Under the pieces are notes generated by a model, which saw only the letters and a list, made by a program, of their open reading frames with translations, did not search any database and was not told the origin of the DNA. Source: Actinomadura_C alba (GTDB lineage Bacteria; Actinomycetota; Actinomycetes; Streptosporangiales; Streptosporangiaceae). From it: 64,000 nt of DNA. A program made the position numbers and the translations under genes. The stretch's first letter is position 1; the number at the start of each line of letters is the position of its first letter. Location: assembly GCF_039530285.1 (NCBI RefSeq), contig NZ_BAAAOK010000005.1, positions 310,001 to 374,000 of the forward strand, read 5' to 3'. Shown here piece after piece: positions 43,499-52,288 of the stretch.

Positions 43499-44701
43499 TC
43501 AGGAACGTCGGTCCAGGGCCGTGCGGACGATGTGCTCGGCGATGGCGAGGGCGGACGTCGCGGCGGGCGACGGCGCGTTGCGCACCGACACCACGCGTCC
43601 ATTGCGGGTGATCCGGAAGTCGTCGACCAGTGCGCCGTCGGCCCCCAGGGCCTGCGCCCGTACCCCGCTGGGCCCGGGCAGGACGTCGTCGACGGTGAGC
43701 TCGGGAACGTACCTGCGGGCCCGGGCGATGAAGACTCGTCTGCTCAGCGAACCCGCCACCTCGGCCGCTCCGGTGCGCCAGTGCCTGCGGGCGAAGCGGC
43801 GGAAGCCGGGCCAGCCGAAGGTCTCGCGCACGTCGGCGAGGCGGACGTCGGGGCGCCGATAGCCTTCGCGGGCCAGGGCGAGCACCGCGTTGGGCCCGAT
43901 CAGGACCTCGCCGTCCACCCGCGGGGTGATGTGGACTCCGAGGAAGGGATAGCGGGGGTCGGGCACCGGATACACCAGGCCGCGCACGAGGCCGCGCCGG
44001 GCGGGCTTGAGCCGGTAGTACTCACCGCGGAACGGCACGATCCGCGGGTCGTCGCCGTCCCCGGCGAGCCGGGCGACCCGGTCGGCGTGCAGCCCGGCGC
44101 ACACGATGGCCAGGTCGTAGCCGTCGGCGAAGCCCGCGCCGCCGACCACGACCTCGCTCGCGCGGTCGTCCAGCGTCGTCACCGCGCAGCCGGTGCGCAC
44201 GGCGGCGCCGAGTTCGCGTGCCGTGTCCGCCAGCCGGCGGGTGACGGCCGCGAAGTCGACGATGGCCGTGGAGGGCGAGTGCAGGCCGGCGATGCCCGCG
44301 ACGTTCGGCTCGATGTCGCGCATCTGCGCGGCGTCCACGGTGCGCACTCCGGGAACGCCGTTGGCCGCGGCGCGCGCGGCGATGCCGGCCAGGCGCTCCC
44401 GCTCCACCGGGTCGCGGGCGACCAGCAGCTTGCCGCACTCCTCGTAACGCAGATCATGCTCGGAGCAGAAGTCGCGCAGCAGGCCGACCCCCTGGCGGCA
44501 CAGGCGGGCCTTGAGCGAACCGGGCGTGTAGTACAGGCCGGCGTGCACGACGCCGCTGTTGCGGCCGGTCTGGTGGGTGGCGAGGCGGTCCTCCTTCTCC
44601 AGCAGCGTGACCTCGGCGTCGGAGCGCTCCCGGAGCAGTTGCCGGGTGACCGCCGCCCCGATGATGCCGCCACCGATCACGGCGATGCGTGGACCGGGCA
44701 T
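43499..44701 (-). CDS. lhgO: L-2-hydroxyglutarate oxidase-like FAD protein
   Basis: The 400-residue flavoprotein has IGGGIIGAAVTRQLL, THQTGRNSGVVHAGLYY and PGSLKARLCRQG, the signature of LhgO/L2HGDH. It also has FLGVHITPRVDGEVLIGPNAVLAL and a C-terminal RNAPSPAATSALAIAEHI. It oxidises L-2-hydroxyglutarate to 2-oxoglutarate or a related 2-hydroxydicarboxylate, passing electrons to oxygen or the chain. In this operon it may act on a C5/C6 hydroxy-diacid from ring breakdown. Confidence 0.88.
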   Translation of the reverse strand: MPGPRIAVIGGGIIGAAVTRQLLRERSDAEVTLLEKEDRLATHQTGRNSGVVHAGLYYTPGSLKARLCRQGVGLLRDFCSEHDLRYEECGKLLVARDPVERERLAGIAARAAANGVPGVRTVDAAQMRDIEPNVAGIAGLHSPSTAIVDFAAVTRRLADTARELGAAVRTGCAVTTLDDRASEVVVGGAGFADGYDLAIVCAGLHADRVARLAGDGDDPRIVPFRGEYYRLKPARRGLVRGLVYPVPDPRYPFLGVHITPRVDGEVLIGPNAVLALAREGYRRPDVRLADVRETFGWPGFRRFARRHWRTGAAEVAGSLSRRVFIARARRYVPELTVDDVLPGPSGVRAQALGADGALVDDFRITRNGRVVSVRNAPSPAATSALAIAEHIVRTALDRRS

Positions 44702-44789
44702 GCCGGCTCCGATCTCTCAGCGGCGAAGGTGAGCGGGCACATGGTACGGCCGGGCGGGGGCACCGCACCTCTCTCGTCGCCGCCGGTCA

Positions 44790-45278
44790 TCAGCGTTTTC
44801 CCAGCCAGCTGAGCCCGGCGGACATGATGAAGATGACCGAGGTGATCCGCAGCGCGTGCACGGCGAGGACGACGGGCGCGTTGGCCTTCGACTCCGCGGA
44901 CATGACACCGATCTGCGCGATGCCTCCGGGCGCGGTGGACAGGAACGCGGTATGGGGATCGAAGCCCCCGAACCGCCACAGCGCCCAGCCGAGCGCGAGA
45001 CCGAAGAGCACGAAGAGGACGACGCACACCACGATGGGCACGGCGGCGTCCTTGAACTGACGCAGCGACTCGGTCGTGAACGTCTGGCCCAGCAGCCAGC
45101 CGACCGCGCAGTAGACGGCGAAGCGCCCCACGGCGGGGATGTCGAAGGTCGTCACGCCGGCGGTCTTGAGCAGTCCCACGCCGAGCATCGCGCCGATCAG
45201 CGCGCCGGCCGGGATGCGCAGGAGGGTCGCCAGCAGCGCACCGAGAACGGCGGCGAGCAGGGTGATGGCAGCGGGCAT
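44790..45278 (-). CDS. AbrB-family membrane protein, half-length
   Basis: The 162-residue protein has about four to five membrane helices (LLAAVLGALLATLL, GALIGAMLGVGLL, AVYCAVGWLLG, IVVCVVLFVLFGLALGWALW) and the motif FLSTAPGGIAQIGVMSAE, which is the conserved repeat of the AbrB (AidB regulator) family. Full members contain two such repeats in one chain; here only one is present. It follows TctA by six bases, suggesting a transport-linked role, probably as a dimer. Confidence 0.8.
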   Translation of the reverse strand: MPAAITLLAAVLGALLATLLRIPAGALIGAMLGVGLLKTAGVTTFDIPAVGRFAVYCAVGWLLGQTFTTESLRQFKDAAVPIVVCVVLFVLFGLALGWALWRFGGFDPHTAFLSTAPGGIAQIGVMSAESKANAPVVLAVHALRITSVIFIMSAGLSWLGKR

Positions 45279-45284
45279 GGCGGC

Positions 45285-46829
45285 TCATACCTCGATTCGG
45301 TCGTCGGGCGCGCTGCGGACCGGGGCCGTGCTCGTCCGCCGCCGTACGGCTCGGGTGATCAGCGGCAGCAGCAGGAGCAGCCCGACCGCGCAGAGGAGCG
45401 ATACCGACGCGGGCCGCTGCGCGAAGATCGTGAAGCTGCCGCCGGAGATGATGAGGGTCTGCCGGAGCGTCTCCTCGGCCATGGGCCCGAGGACGAGCGC
45501 GACGACGGTGGCCGCCGGGATGAATCCGAACTTCCGCATGAAGAAGCCCAGCACCCCGCACGCGAGCATGATGCCGACCTCGACGATGCTGCCGTTGACG
45601 GTGTAGGTGCCGAGGACGCAGAGCACGATGATGATCGGTGCGAGGACGTGGAAGGGCACCCGGGCGATGCTCGCGAAGACCGGGATGCAGAACACGTTGA
45701 GGACCAGCAGCATCACGTTGCCGAGGTACATGCTGCCGATGAGCCCCCAGGCGAAGTCCGGGTTCTCCTCCATGAGCAGCGGGCCGGGCTGCAGGCCCCA
45801 CATCAGGAATCCGCCGAGCAGCACGGCGGTCGAGGCCGACCCCGGTATGCCCAGGGTGAGCAGCGGCACCATCGCCCCCGAGGTGGCGGCGTTGTTCGCC
45901 GCCTCGGGGCCGACGAGTCCCGGCATGGCGCCCTTGCCGAACCGCTCGGGTTTCTTCGAGACCGACTTCTCGACGCTGTACGACATCACCGAGGCCACCG
46001 TCGCCCCCGCGCCGGGCGCGCAACCGACGAAGAAGCCGAGGAACGAGCCCCGGACCATGGCCCACCGCGACTCCAGCCAGTCGCGCGCGGTCGGCCAGAA
46101 CCGGCTGCCCCGTGCGCGCACGTCGAAGTACTGCAGGCGCTCCAGATGCCCGCCGTTGTAGAGCGTCCAGAGAACTTCGCCCACCCCGAAGAGCCCGATG
46201 GCGACGGGGATGAAGTCGATTCCGTTGATGAGCTCCGTCGAGCCGAAGGTGTAGCGCTGCTCCCCGCCCCCGATGTCGATGCCGACCGTGGCCAGGGCGA
46301 ACCCGATGAGCGCCGAGATCGCGCCGAGCAGCCGGTTCTTTCCCACGATCACGATGAGCGCGAGCAGGCCGGCGACCACGACCAGGAAGAGTTCCGGCGG
46401 CCCGAAGCTGGTCGCGACCGCGGCCGTGACCGGCGCGGCCAGGCTGAGCAGGAGAGTGCCGACCGTGCCCGCGACGAACGAGGCGACCGCCGCCATCACC
46501 AGCGCCGGGCCGGCCCGGCCCTGTTTGGCGAGCGGGTAGCCGTCGAACGTGCTCGCCACGGTGGCCGACTCGCCCGGCGTGTTGATCAGAACGGAGGTGA
46601 TCGTTCCGCCGTACATCGCGCCGTAGTAGACCGCCGCGAGCATGACGATCGCGCCGCCGGGCTCCATGCCGAACGTGACGGGAAGCAGGATGGCGAGCGC
46701 GGCCGACGGCCCGAGCCCGGGCATGACCCCCACGATCATGCCCATGAGCACGCCCGCGCCGAGCAGGAGCAGGGTGGTCGGCGAGAGGGCCTGGCCGATC
46801 CCGTTCACCAGGTTGCTGAGAATGTCCAC
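45285..46829 (-). CDS. tctA: tripartite tricarboxylate transporter large permease TctA
   Basis: The 514-residue membrane protein has some 12 hydrophobic segments and the TctA signatures GVMPGLGPSAALAILLP near residue 33, YYGAMYGGTITSVLINTPGESA near 69, and GCAPGAGATVASVMSYSVEK. These are the duplicated conserved loops of the family. Together with TctB and the lipoprotein TctC it forms a proton- or sodium-driven carboxylate importer. The gene order is C-B-A. Confidence 0.93.
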   Translation of the reverse strand: MDILSNLVNGIGQALSPTTLLLLGAGVLMGMIVGVMPGLGPSAALAILLPVTFGMEPGGAIVMLAAVYYGAMYGGTITSVLINTPGESATVASTFDGYPLAKQGRAGPALVMAAVASFVAGTVGTLLLSLAAPVTAAVATSFGPPELFLVVVAGLLALIVIVGKNRLLGAISALIGFALATVGIDIGGGEQRYTFGSTELINGIDFIPVAIGLFGVGEVLWTLYNGGHLERLQYFDVRARGSRFWPTARDWLESRWAMVRGSFLGFFVGCAPGAGATVASVMSYSVEKSVSKKPERFGKGAMPGLVGPEAANNAATSGAMVPLLTLGIPGSASTAVLLGGFLMWGLQPGPLLMEENPDFAWGLIGSMYLGNVMLLVLNVFCIPVFASIARVPFHVLAPIIIVLCVLGTYTVNGSIVEVGIMLACGVLGFFMRKFGFIPAATVVALVLGPMAEETLRQTLIISGGSFTIFAQRPASVSLLCAVGLLLLLPLITRAVRRRTSTAPVRSAPDDRIEV

Positions 46830-46868
46830 CGGGGGCCTCCGAGCCGGAGTCGGGCGTGCGGGCGGTCG

Positions 46869-47462
46869 TCAGAACATGGGGAGGACGCCCGTGGGCAGAC
46901 CCGCGTTGAGCCCGACCTCGAACAGCAGGTACAGCGCGAGCGGGACCAGCAGGCTGAGCGCGAGGTCGAACACGAACCGGCTGCGGCCGAGCAGCCGGGA
47001 CATGCCGAAGATGAACAGCCCCGAGGTGAGGATCGCGCCGAGCGGCAGCAGCGTGATCACGACGGCCGCCAACCCGACGGCCGTGACCGCGAGCAGCCAC
47101 GGGTGCCGCGAGGGCTCGGCCTCGCCGGCCGGTTCCCCGTCCGGCTCCACCACCTCGACCGCCCGCACCGGATCGGCGGACCGCACCGCCTCCACCGGCC
47201 CGGCGGGTTCGGCGGCGGGCTCGAGTGACCGCACCGCCGCCACGCAGCACAGCACCATGCCGAGGATCCCGATGATGCGCGGGAAGAAGCCGGGACCGAT
47301 GCGGCCCGCGTGGGTGCGCCACTCCATGCCCATCGCGAGTTGCGTGTAGACCGCGAGGACCACCACGAGTACGCCGAGGAACGCGGTGAGCGCCGTCGGC
47401 CGGGGCCGCCGGTTCGGCGGCCGGACCACGGCCGGCGCCCCCTCGGCCGGTGGAGCCGTCAC
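46869..47462 (-). CDS. tctB: tripartite tricarboxylate transporter small permease TctB
   Basis: The 197-residue protein has an N-terminal helix (ALTAFLGVLVVVLAVYTQ), a second (FFPRIIGILGMVLCCVA) with the conserved G-x-GFFP, a charged loop, and two to three C-terminal helices. Its start overlaps the TctC stop (ATGA). The small membrane subunit links the binding protein to TctA. Confidence 0.85.
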   Translation of the reverse strand: MTAPPAEGAPAVVRPPNRRPRPTALTAFLGVLVVVLAVYTQLAMGMEWRTHAGRIGPGFFPRIIGILGMVLCCVAAVRSLEPAAEPAGPVEAVRSADPVRAVEVVEPDGEPAGEAEPSRHPWLLAVTAVGLAAVVITLLPLGAILTSGLFIFGMSRLLGRSRFVFDLALSLLVPLALYLLFEVGLNAGLPTGVLPMF

Positions 47463-48445
47463 TTCAGGGCCCCTTGCTCCCTGAGGATGCGTTCGAGCTC
47501 GGTCACGGTGTGCTCGAGGTAGGCGCTGAAGTCAGCGCCCCAGCGCACGTCCTCGGTCAGGTCGTTCTTGGCGACGTAGCTCTTCCACTCGGGCGTGACC
47601 ACGACCTTCTTCATGGTCTCGATCCACCATTTCTGCGCGAACTCCGGCGCCTTCGGCGGCAGGATCAGGCCGCGCGGCATCGAGGGAAGGTCCTTGTAGC
47701 CGAGGGACTCGCCGGTGGGGATGTCGGGCAGGGAGCCGAGCGGCTTCTTGCCGGTGTAGAGCAGGCCGGTCATCTTGCGGGCCTGCACCTGGCCGGCGAT
47801 CTCGGCCGGGTTCGACACGACGGCGTCCAGCGCGCCGGACAGCAGCGACGTCTGGAGCGGCCCCTCCTCGTTGAACGGCACGTAGTCGATCTTGTAGCCG
47901 GCCTGCTTGGCCAGGATGGCGTGCAGGATGTAGTCGACGTTGATGGTGCCGATGCCGCCCACCGCGACCGTGCCCTTGCGCTTGGCGTGCTCGACCCACT
48001 GCTGCCAGGACGTGATCCGGCTGGACGCGGACACCGTGAACAGCGCGTTGTCGGTGGCGAGCAGGCCCACGGGGGTGAAGTCCTTGTACGTCCAGCCGGT
48101 GTCGGCCTGGAGCGGCGTGGTGATGAACGAGCCGGACGTGGTCGAGATCGCGTAGGGGTTGCCGCGCCGGCTGAAGAGGTAGCCCCAGCCGGTGGCGCCG
48201 CTGCCCCCCTCGCGGTTCTCCACCCGGATGTCCTCCGGATAGAGCTTGTTCTTCTTGAGCAGGTCCACCATGGTGCGGGCCATGATGTCGTTGCCGCCGC
48301 CCGGCCCGAACGCGATCGTCCAGTCCAGTTCCCTGCGGGGATAGTTCTCCGCCGTCTCGCCCGAGCCCGCGTTGGTGGCGTCGCATGCGGTGAGTGATAC
48401 GGCGGCGGCCACGACCATGAGCAGTGCACTGATGCGCTTTCGCAT
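47459..48445 (-). CDS. tctC: tripartite tricarboxylate transporter binding lipoprotein TctC
   Basis: The start at 48445 follows GGAGGAGG. The 328-residue protein has a lipoprotein signal, LLMVVAAAVSLTAC, with Cys near residue 22. Family motifs are WTIAFGPGGGNDIMARTM, VENREGGSGATGWGYL and PLQADTGWTYKDFTPVGLLA. Relatives bind tricarboxylates, dicarboxylates and aromatic acids such as terephthalate. The substrate cannot be read but is likely the carboxylate used by this island. Confidence 0.92.
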   Translation of the reverse strand: MRKRISALLMVVAAAVSLTACDATNAGSGETAENYPRRELDWTIAFGPGGGNDIMARTMVDLLKKNKLYPEDIRVENREGGSGATGWGYLFSRRGNPYAISTTSGSFITTPLQADTGWTYKDFTPVGLLATDNALFTVSASSRITSWQQWVEHAKRKGTVAVGGIGTINVDYILHAILAKQAGYKIDYVPFNEEGPLQTSLLSGALDAVVSNPAEIAGQVQARKMTGLLYTGKKPLGSLPDIPTGESLGYKDLPSMPRGLILPPKAPEFAQKWWIETMKKVVVTPEWKSYVAKNDLTEDVRWGADFSAYLEHTVTELERILREQGALK

Positions 48446-48491
48446 GTGGAACCTCCTCCCCCGGTGTCCGTTCACCGGGATTCGGAATGGG

Positions 48492-48944
48492 TCAGCCTTG
48501 ACGTTCCCCCGTCTCGAGGCGGTGCCAGGAGCCCGTGGCGAAGGCCGCGAGCCGCCCGGCGGTGTCGTACATGCGTGACTCGAGGTGGACGATGCGCCGG
48601 CCCGGTCGCAGCAACCGGGCCTCGCACCGGCAGTCGCCCGTGATCGGGCGGAAGAACCGCGTCTGCATCTCGACGGTCATCGCCGTCGACACGTAGCGGT
48701 GGCACAGGTGCCCCATGGAGATGTCGAGCGCGGTGGTGATGACCCCGCCGTGCAGCGAGCCCTGCGGATTGCACAGGAAGCTCGCGTAGGGCAGCTCGAC
48801 CACGCACCGCTGCTCGGTGTCGTCGTAGGAGATGGTGAGGTCGAGGAACCGGGCCAGGAAGAAGGTGCCGAAACCGGGGACCGCATCACCTAGCGCTTGT
48901 TCACAACGCGCGAAGAACTCTTCCCGGTCGATGCTCGGATCCAT
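48492..48944 (-). CDS. PaaI/hotdog-fold thioesterase
   Basis: The 150-residue protein has GSLHGGVITTALDISMGH, the hotdog helix with the catalytic-type Gly/Asp, and TVEMQTRFFRPITGD. It likely hydrolyses an acyl-CoA intermediate. It is transcribed with the CoA-transferase and crotonase genes immediately upstream (11 bp after the crotonase stop), which supports a CoA-thioester pathway. Confidence 0.83.
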   Translation of the reverse strand: MDPSIDREEFFARCEQALGDAVPGFGTFFLARFLDLTISYDDTEQRCVVELPYASFLCNPQGSLHGGVITTALDISMGHLCHRYVSTAMTVEMQTRFFRPITGDCRCEARLLRPGRRIVHLESRMYDTAGRLAAFATGSWHRLETGERQG

Positions 48945-48955
48945 GACGGCCGTCC

Positions 48956-49738
48956 TCAGGACCAGGTGAAGGCGGGAGACCGCTTGTCGAGAAAGGCCCG
49001 TACGCCCTCGGCATAGTCACTGGTGTCGAAGGAGGAGTTGCGCAGATCCAGCGTCGCCTCGTCCTCCTCCGTCTGCCCGGCGACGACCCGCCCGATGATC
49101 TCCTTGCCGGCCCGTACGCTGAACTGCGCGCGCGTGGTGAGGAGCTCGGCGAAGTCGTAGGTGTGCGCCTCGAGGTCGTCCGGCGAGGTGACCTCGTCGA
49201 CGAGTCCGACGCGCAGTGCCGTTCCGGCGTCGAGCTGCTTGCCGGACATCAGCATCCACTTGGCCCGCGACGGGCCCACGAGGTCGACGAGCCGCTTGGT
49301 CGACTCGAGGCTGTAGACGAGCCCGAGCTTGGCCGGGGTGATGGCGAGCCGGGCCCGTTCGTCGGCGAAGCGCAGGTCACAGGCCAGGGCGAGTCCACAG
49401 CCCCCGCCTATGCAGTAGCCGTGCACCATGGCGATCGTCGGCTTGCGCAATGCCCCCAGGGCCCGCTCGGCCCCGGCCACGCGCTCGTTGTAGGAGCGCG
49501 CGCCGGCGGCGTCACCGCGCACCTCCTGGAACTCGCTGATGTCGGCCCCGGCGGCGAAGGCCTTGCGGCCGGCGCCGCGTACGACCAGTACCTTCACGTC
49601 GGGGTCCGCCGCGATCTCCTCGATCAGGTGCGGCAGTTCCTCGTACATCGCCAGCCGGATCGCGTTGTGACTGCCCGGCCGGTCGAGGACCAGCGTGGCC
49701 ACGGCTCCGGAACGTTCGATGCGCAGATCGTCGGACAT
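48956..49738 (-). CDS. crotonase-family protein (enoyl-CoA hydratase/isomerase fold)
   Basis: The ATG at 49738 lies 8 bp after GGAG. The 260-residue protein has the oxyanion-hole segments AFAAGADISEF and GYCIGGGCGLALACDLRFA. Both classic hydratase glutamates are missing: the first position is Gly in GGCGLAL and the second is in ITPAKLGL rather than PE. A true hydratase is therefore unlikely, and isomerase, hydrolase or ring-acting crotonase chemistry is possible. Confidence 0.83.
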   Translation of the reverse strand: MSDDLRIERSGAVATLVLDRPGSHNAIRLAMYEELPHLIEEIAADPDVKVLVVRGAGRKAFAAGADISEFQEVRGDAAGARSYNERVAGAERALGALRKPTIAMVHGYCIGGGCGLALACDLRFADERARLAITPAKLGLVYSLESTKRLVDLVGPSRAKWMLMSGKQLDAGTALRVGLVDEVTSPDDLEAHTYDFAELLTTRAQFSVRAGKEIIGRVVAGQTEEDEATLDLRNSSFDTSDYAEGVRAFLDKRSPAFTWS

Positions 49739-49743
49739 GCTGG

Positions 49744-50964
49744 TCACTCCTTGTGAAGGCCCGGGTGCTGGTCGAACGCGACGCCCTCCGCGTACAGCAC
49801 CTCGATCTCGTCGTCGGCGAAGCCGGTCTCACGCAGCACCTCGGTCGTGTGCTGGCCGAGCCAGGGGGCGGGGCCGCGGACGTCGAACGGCAGGTCGCTG
49901 AACTTCGAGGGCGGGGCGATCGTGCGCATCGGGCCGATGATGGGATGCTCGAGCTTGGCGATCATCTGGCGGGCGATCACGTGCGGGTCGTCGAGCGCCT
50001 GGTCGTACGTGAGGACCGGACCGCCCGGAACGCCGGCCGCCTGCAGCGTCGCGGTCCAGTCCGCGGTGGTCCGGGTCATCGTGACGGCCTCGATCTCGCG
50101 TTCGAGCTCGTCGATCATCGCCATGCGATCGCTGAGGGTGACGAACCGCGGATCCTCGAGCCACTCCGGCCTGGCGAGCACGTCGAGGACCAGCCGCCGC
50201 CACAGGCGCTCGTTGTTGGCGCCGATGGTCACGAACCCGTCGGAGGTGCGGTACGCCTGATACGGCGTCGACCTCCGGTGCCGGGTGCCGGTCGCCTGCG
50301 GGACCTCGCCGTCGGCGAAGTAGGCGCCGGACTCCCAGACGGTCCACGCGAGCGCGGCGTCCACCAGGGAGATGTCGATGTACTGGCCTTCGCCCGTGCG
50401 GCGGCGCAGAAGTTCGGCGGCCAGGATCGAATAGATCGCCGTCGAGCCCGCCGCGAGGTCGGTGACGGCGATGCCCACCTTGGCCGGCCGCCCGTCCGGC
50501 TGCCCCGTCATGCGCATCAGGCCGGTGACGCCCTGCGCCATGATGTCGAAGCCCGGGCGATCGCGGTACGGCCCGCTCTGGCCGAAACCGCTGATGGAGC
50601 AGTAAATGATCCCCGGCCGTACGGCGCGGATCGCTTCGTAGTCGATCCCGAGGCGTTTCACGACGCCGGGCCGGAAGTTCTCAATGATCAGATCGGCCTC
50701 GCGCGCCATGCCCACGAAGATGTCCCGGCCGCGTTCGTCCTTGAGGTCGAGGGACACGCTGCGCTTGCTCCGGTTCGGCATGGCGAAGGGGTAACTCTCG
50801 CCATTGATCTTCGGGCCGAGCCGACGCGAATCGTCACCGGTTCCCGGCTGCTCCACCTTGACGACGTCGGCGCCGAGCTCCGCTAGGACCATCGTGCAGT
50901 AGGGGCCGGAGAGGAAACGGGTGAGGTCGAGGACCTTGAAGCCATCGAGTGGTAGCACGGACAC
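49744..50964 (-). CDS. family III CoA-transferase (CaiB/BaiF)
   Basis: The 406-residue enzyme has GFKVLDLTRFLSGPYCTMVLAELGADVVKVEQPG, NRSKRSVSLDLK, IIENFRPGV and GFDIMAQGVTGLM, where Asp140 is the residue that forms the acyl-CoA anhydride in this family. It moves CoA from a donor such as succinyl-CoA onto a carboxylic acid. It is the first gene of the 11-gene unit, divergent from the IclR regulator, and probably activates the imported or ring-opened acid. Confidence 0.9.
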   Translation of the reverse strand: MSVLPLDGFKVLDLTRFLSGPYCTMVLAELGADVVKVEQPGTGDDSRRLGPKINGESYPFAMPNRSKRSVSLDLKDERGRDIFVGMAREADLIIENFRPGVVKRLGIDYEAIRAVRPGIIYCSISGFGQSGPYRDRPGFDIMAQGVTGLMRMTGQPDGRPAKVGIAVTDLAAGSTAIYSILAAELLRRRTGEGQYIDISLVDAALAWTVWESGAYFADGEVPQATGTRHRRSTPYQAYRTSDGFVTIGANNERLWRRLVLDVLARPEWLEDPRFVTLSDRMAMIDELEREIEAVTMTRTTADWTATLQAAGVPGGPVLTYDQALDDPHVIARQMIAKLEHPIIGPMRTIAPPSKFSDLPFDVRGPAPWLGQHTTEVLRETGFADDEIEVLYAEGVAFDQHPGLHKE

Positions 50965-50984
50965 CTTCCCATATAGTGGGATAT

Positions 50985-50998
50985 TATGTCGCGATACA
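50985..50998. promoter_or_regulatory. imperfect inverted repeat between CoA-transferase and IclR genes
   Basis: TATGTCGCGATACA is an imperfect palindrome around TCGCGA in the 102-bp divergent spacer, inside an AT-rich stretch. IclR proteins bind similar 14-15 bp near-palindromes. The match is weak. Confidence 0.3.
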
Positions 50999-51066
50999 GG
51001 ATAATTTAGATACGCGCACCTTGACTGTCAATGAGGTCCCAGCCAGAGTTCGCAGGGGAGGTACCG

Positions 51067-51915
51067 GTGACCACATCTCTCGGGGAGCCCGCGGAACGGG
51101 CGGCCCGGTCCGGCGTGCAGGCGATCGACCGGGCCGTCTCGATCCTGCGCTGTTTCGGCCCGCGGACACCCGAGCTGGGCATCAGCGAGATCGCGCGGCT
51201 CACCGGGCTCTCGACGAGCACGGCCCACCGCCTGCTCTCCGCGATGCAGCAGAACCGGCTCGTCCGGCAGACGGCCCACCGCCGCTATGCCCTCGGCCCG
51301 CTGTTCGTCCAGCTCGCGCGCAGCGGAGCCGTGCCGACGACGCTTCGCGACCTCGCGCTCGGCCCCATGCGCCAGCTGCGCGACCTGACCGACGAGACGG
51401 TGGGCCTGCACGAGCTGCTGCCGTCCGGCGATCGCGCCGTCATCGACCAGGTGGAGAGCCACCAGGCGCTCCGGCGCACCTACACCGAGATAGGCGAGCC
51501 GATCCCGTTGCCCTACGGAGCGCCCGGCAAGGCGCTGCTCGCCTTCGTTCCCGACGCCGTACGGGAGAGGGCACTCGCCACGCCGATCCAGCAGATCACC
51601 CCGGCGACGATCACGGACGCGGACGCGCTCCGCGCGCAGCTCGAGCAGGTCCGCGCGTCGGGATACGCGATGTCGTTCTCCGAGCGCACCCCGGGCATCC
51701 GCACGGTCGCCGCACCGATCTTCGATCACACGGACCGCGTGATCGCCTGCCTCAGCCTCAGCGGACCCGAGACCCGCATGCCGCGCGACCGGATGGACGA
51801 GCTGGCGGCGGAGGTGATGGGGACGGCGTGGACGGTGTCGGAGGCCCTCGGGGCGACGCCGCAGGGCGTCGCGCGCCGCCACGCCGTGGCCGCCGCCCCC
51901 GACGGCAGCCCCTGA
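51067..51915 (+). CDS. IclR-family transcriptional regulator
   Basis: The GTG at 51067 follows GGGGAGG. The 282-residue protein has the winged helix QAIDRAVSILRCFG... LGISEIARLTGLSTSTAHRLLSAMQQNRLV and the ligand domain with LHELLPSGDRAVIDQVES, PYGAPGKALLAF and YAMSFSERTPGIRTVAAPIFD. IclR members control aromatic and CoA-linked degradation pathways. It diverges from the CoA-transferase operon, its most likely target. Confidence 0.9.
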   Translation: MTTSLGEPAERAARSGVQAIDRAVSILRCFGPRTPELGISEIARLTGLSTSTAHRLLSAMQQNRLVRQTAHRRYALGPLFVQLARSGAVPTTLRDLALGPMRQLRDLTDETVGLHELLPSGDRAVIDQVESHQALRRTYTEIGEPIPLPYGAPGKALLAFVPDAVRERALATPIQQITPATITDADALRAQLEQVRASGYAMSFSERTPGIRTVAAPIFDHTDRVIACLSLSGPETRMPRDRMDELAAEVMGTAWTVSEALGATPQGVARRHAVAAAPDGSP

Positions 51916-52288
51916 GCGCGCCCCCGCTCACGTCGTCACTTCGTGACGCGGAACAGCAGATGCGTCATGGGCGGTGTCGACCAGCGCCTGCCAGGCGATG
52001 AGTGCGGCGAGCGGCACCGCGGCGGCCACCCGCCGGGTGGCCCGCACCAAGGAACGACCGCCGGTGCCGTCGCGCTCGCCCTCGGCCGGCACGAGGTCCA
52101 CCCGCACGTCAGTGGCCTCTGTCTACCACGCACCTTCTCATCTGTGCAGGCGTTCATATATTGGTGACAGCATCCTGACCGGCCCCCTAGAGGGCACTAA
52201 CCGCGGAGCGGATGGTCACTCTCAGCGATGAAGGTGCAGCGTTGTGTATCGGGGCCGATCCCTGGTGAAAGGTTCGGTGAGACACACG
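51916..52288. other. 373-bp gap between IclR and DivIVA-like genes
   Basis: No gene is firmly supported. A small 59-codon minus frame (52107 to 51928) has a hydrophobic core (RRVAAAVPLAALIAWQALV) but a weak ribosome site and no recognised relative. A short hairpin, CGTCAC-TTC-GTGACG, near 51934-51948 may end IclR transcription. The right half (52130-52230) is AT-richer and probably promotes the next gene. Confidence 0.4.

Noticed and set aside
44677..47322. 881-codon minus frame and 790-codon plus frame over the transporter genes
   Set aside because: Both are low-complexity Arg/Gly/Ala-rich shadows of the TctA, AbrB and TctB genes, which have clear family motifs and ribosome sites.
51928..52107. 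59-codon minus frame with a hydrophobic core
   Set aside because: It starts with GTG, has a weak ribosome site and no recognised relative. It is described in the gap entry only.
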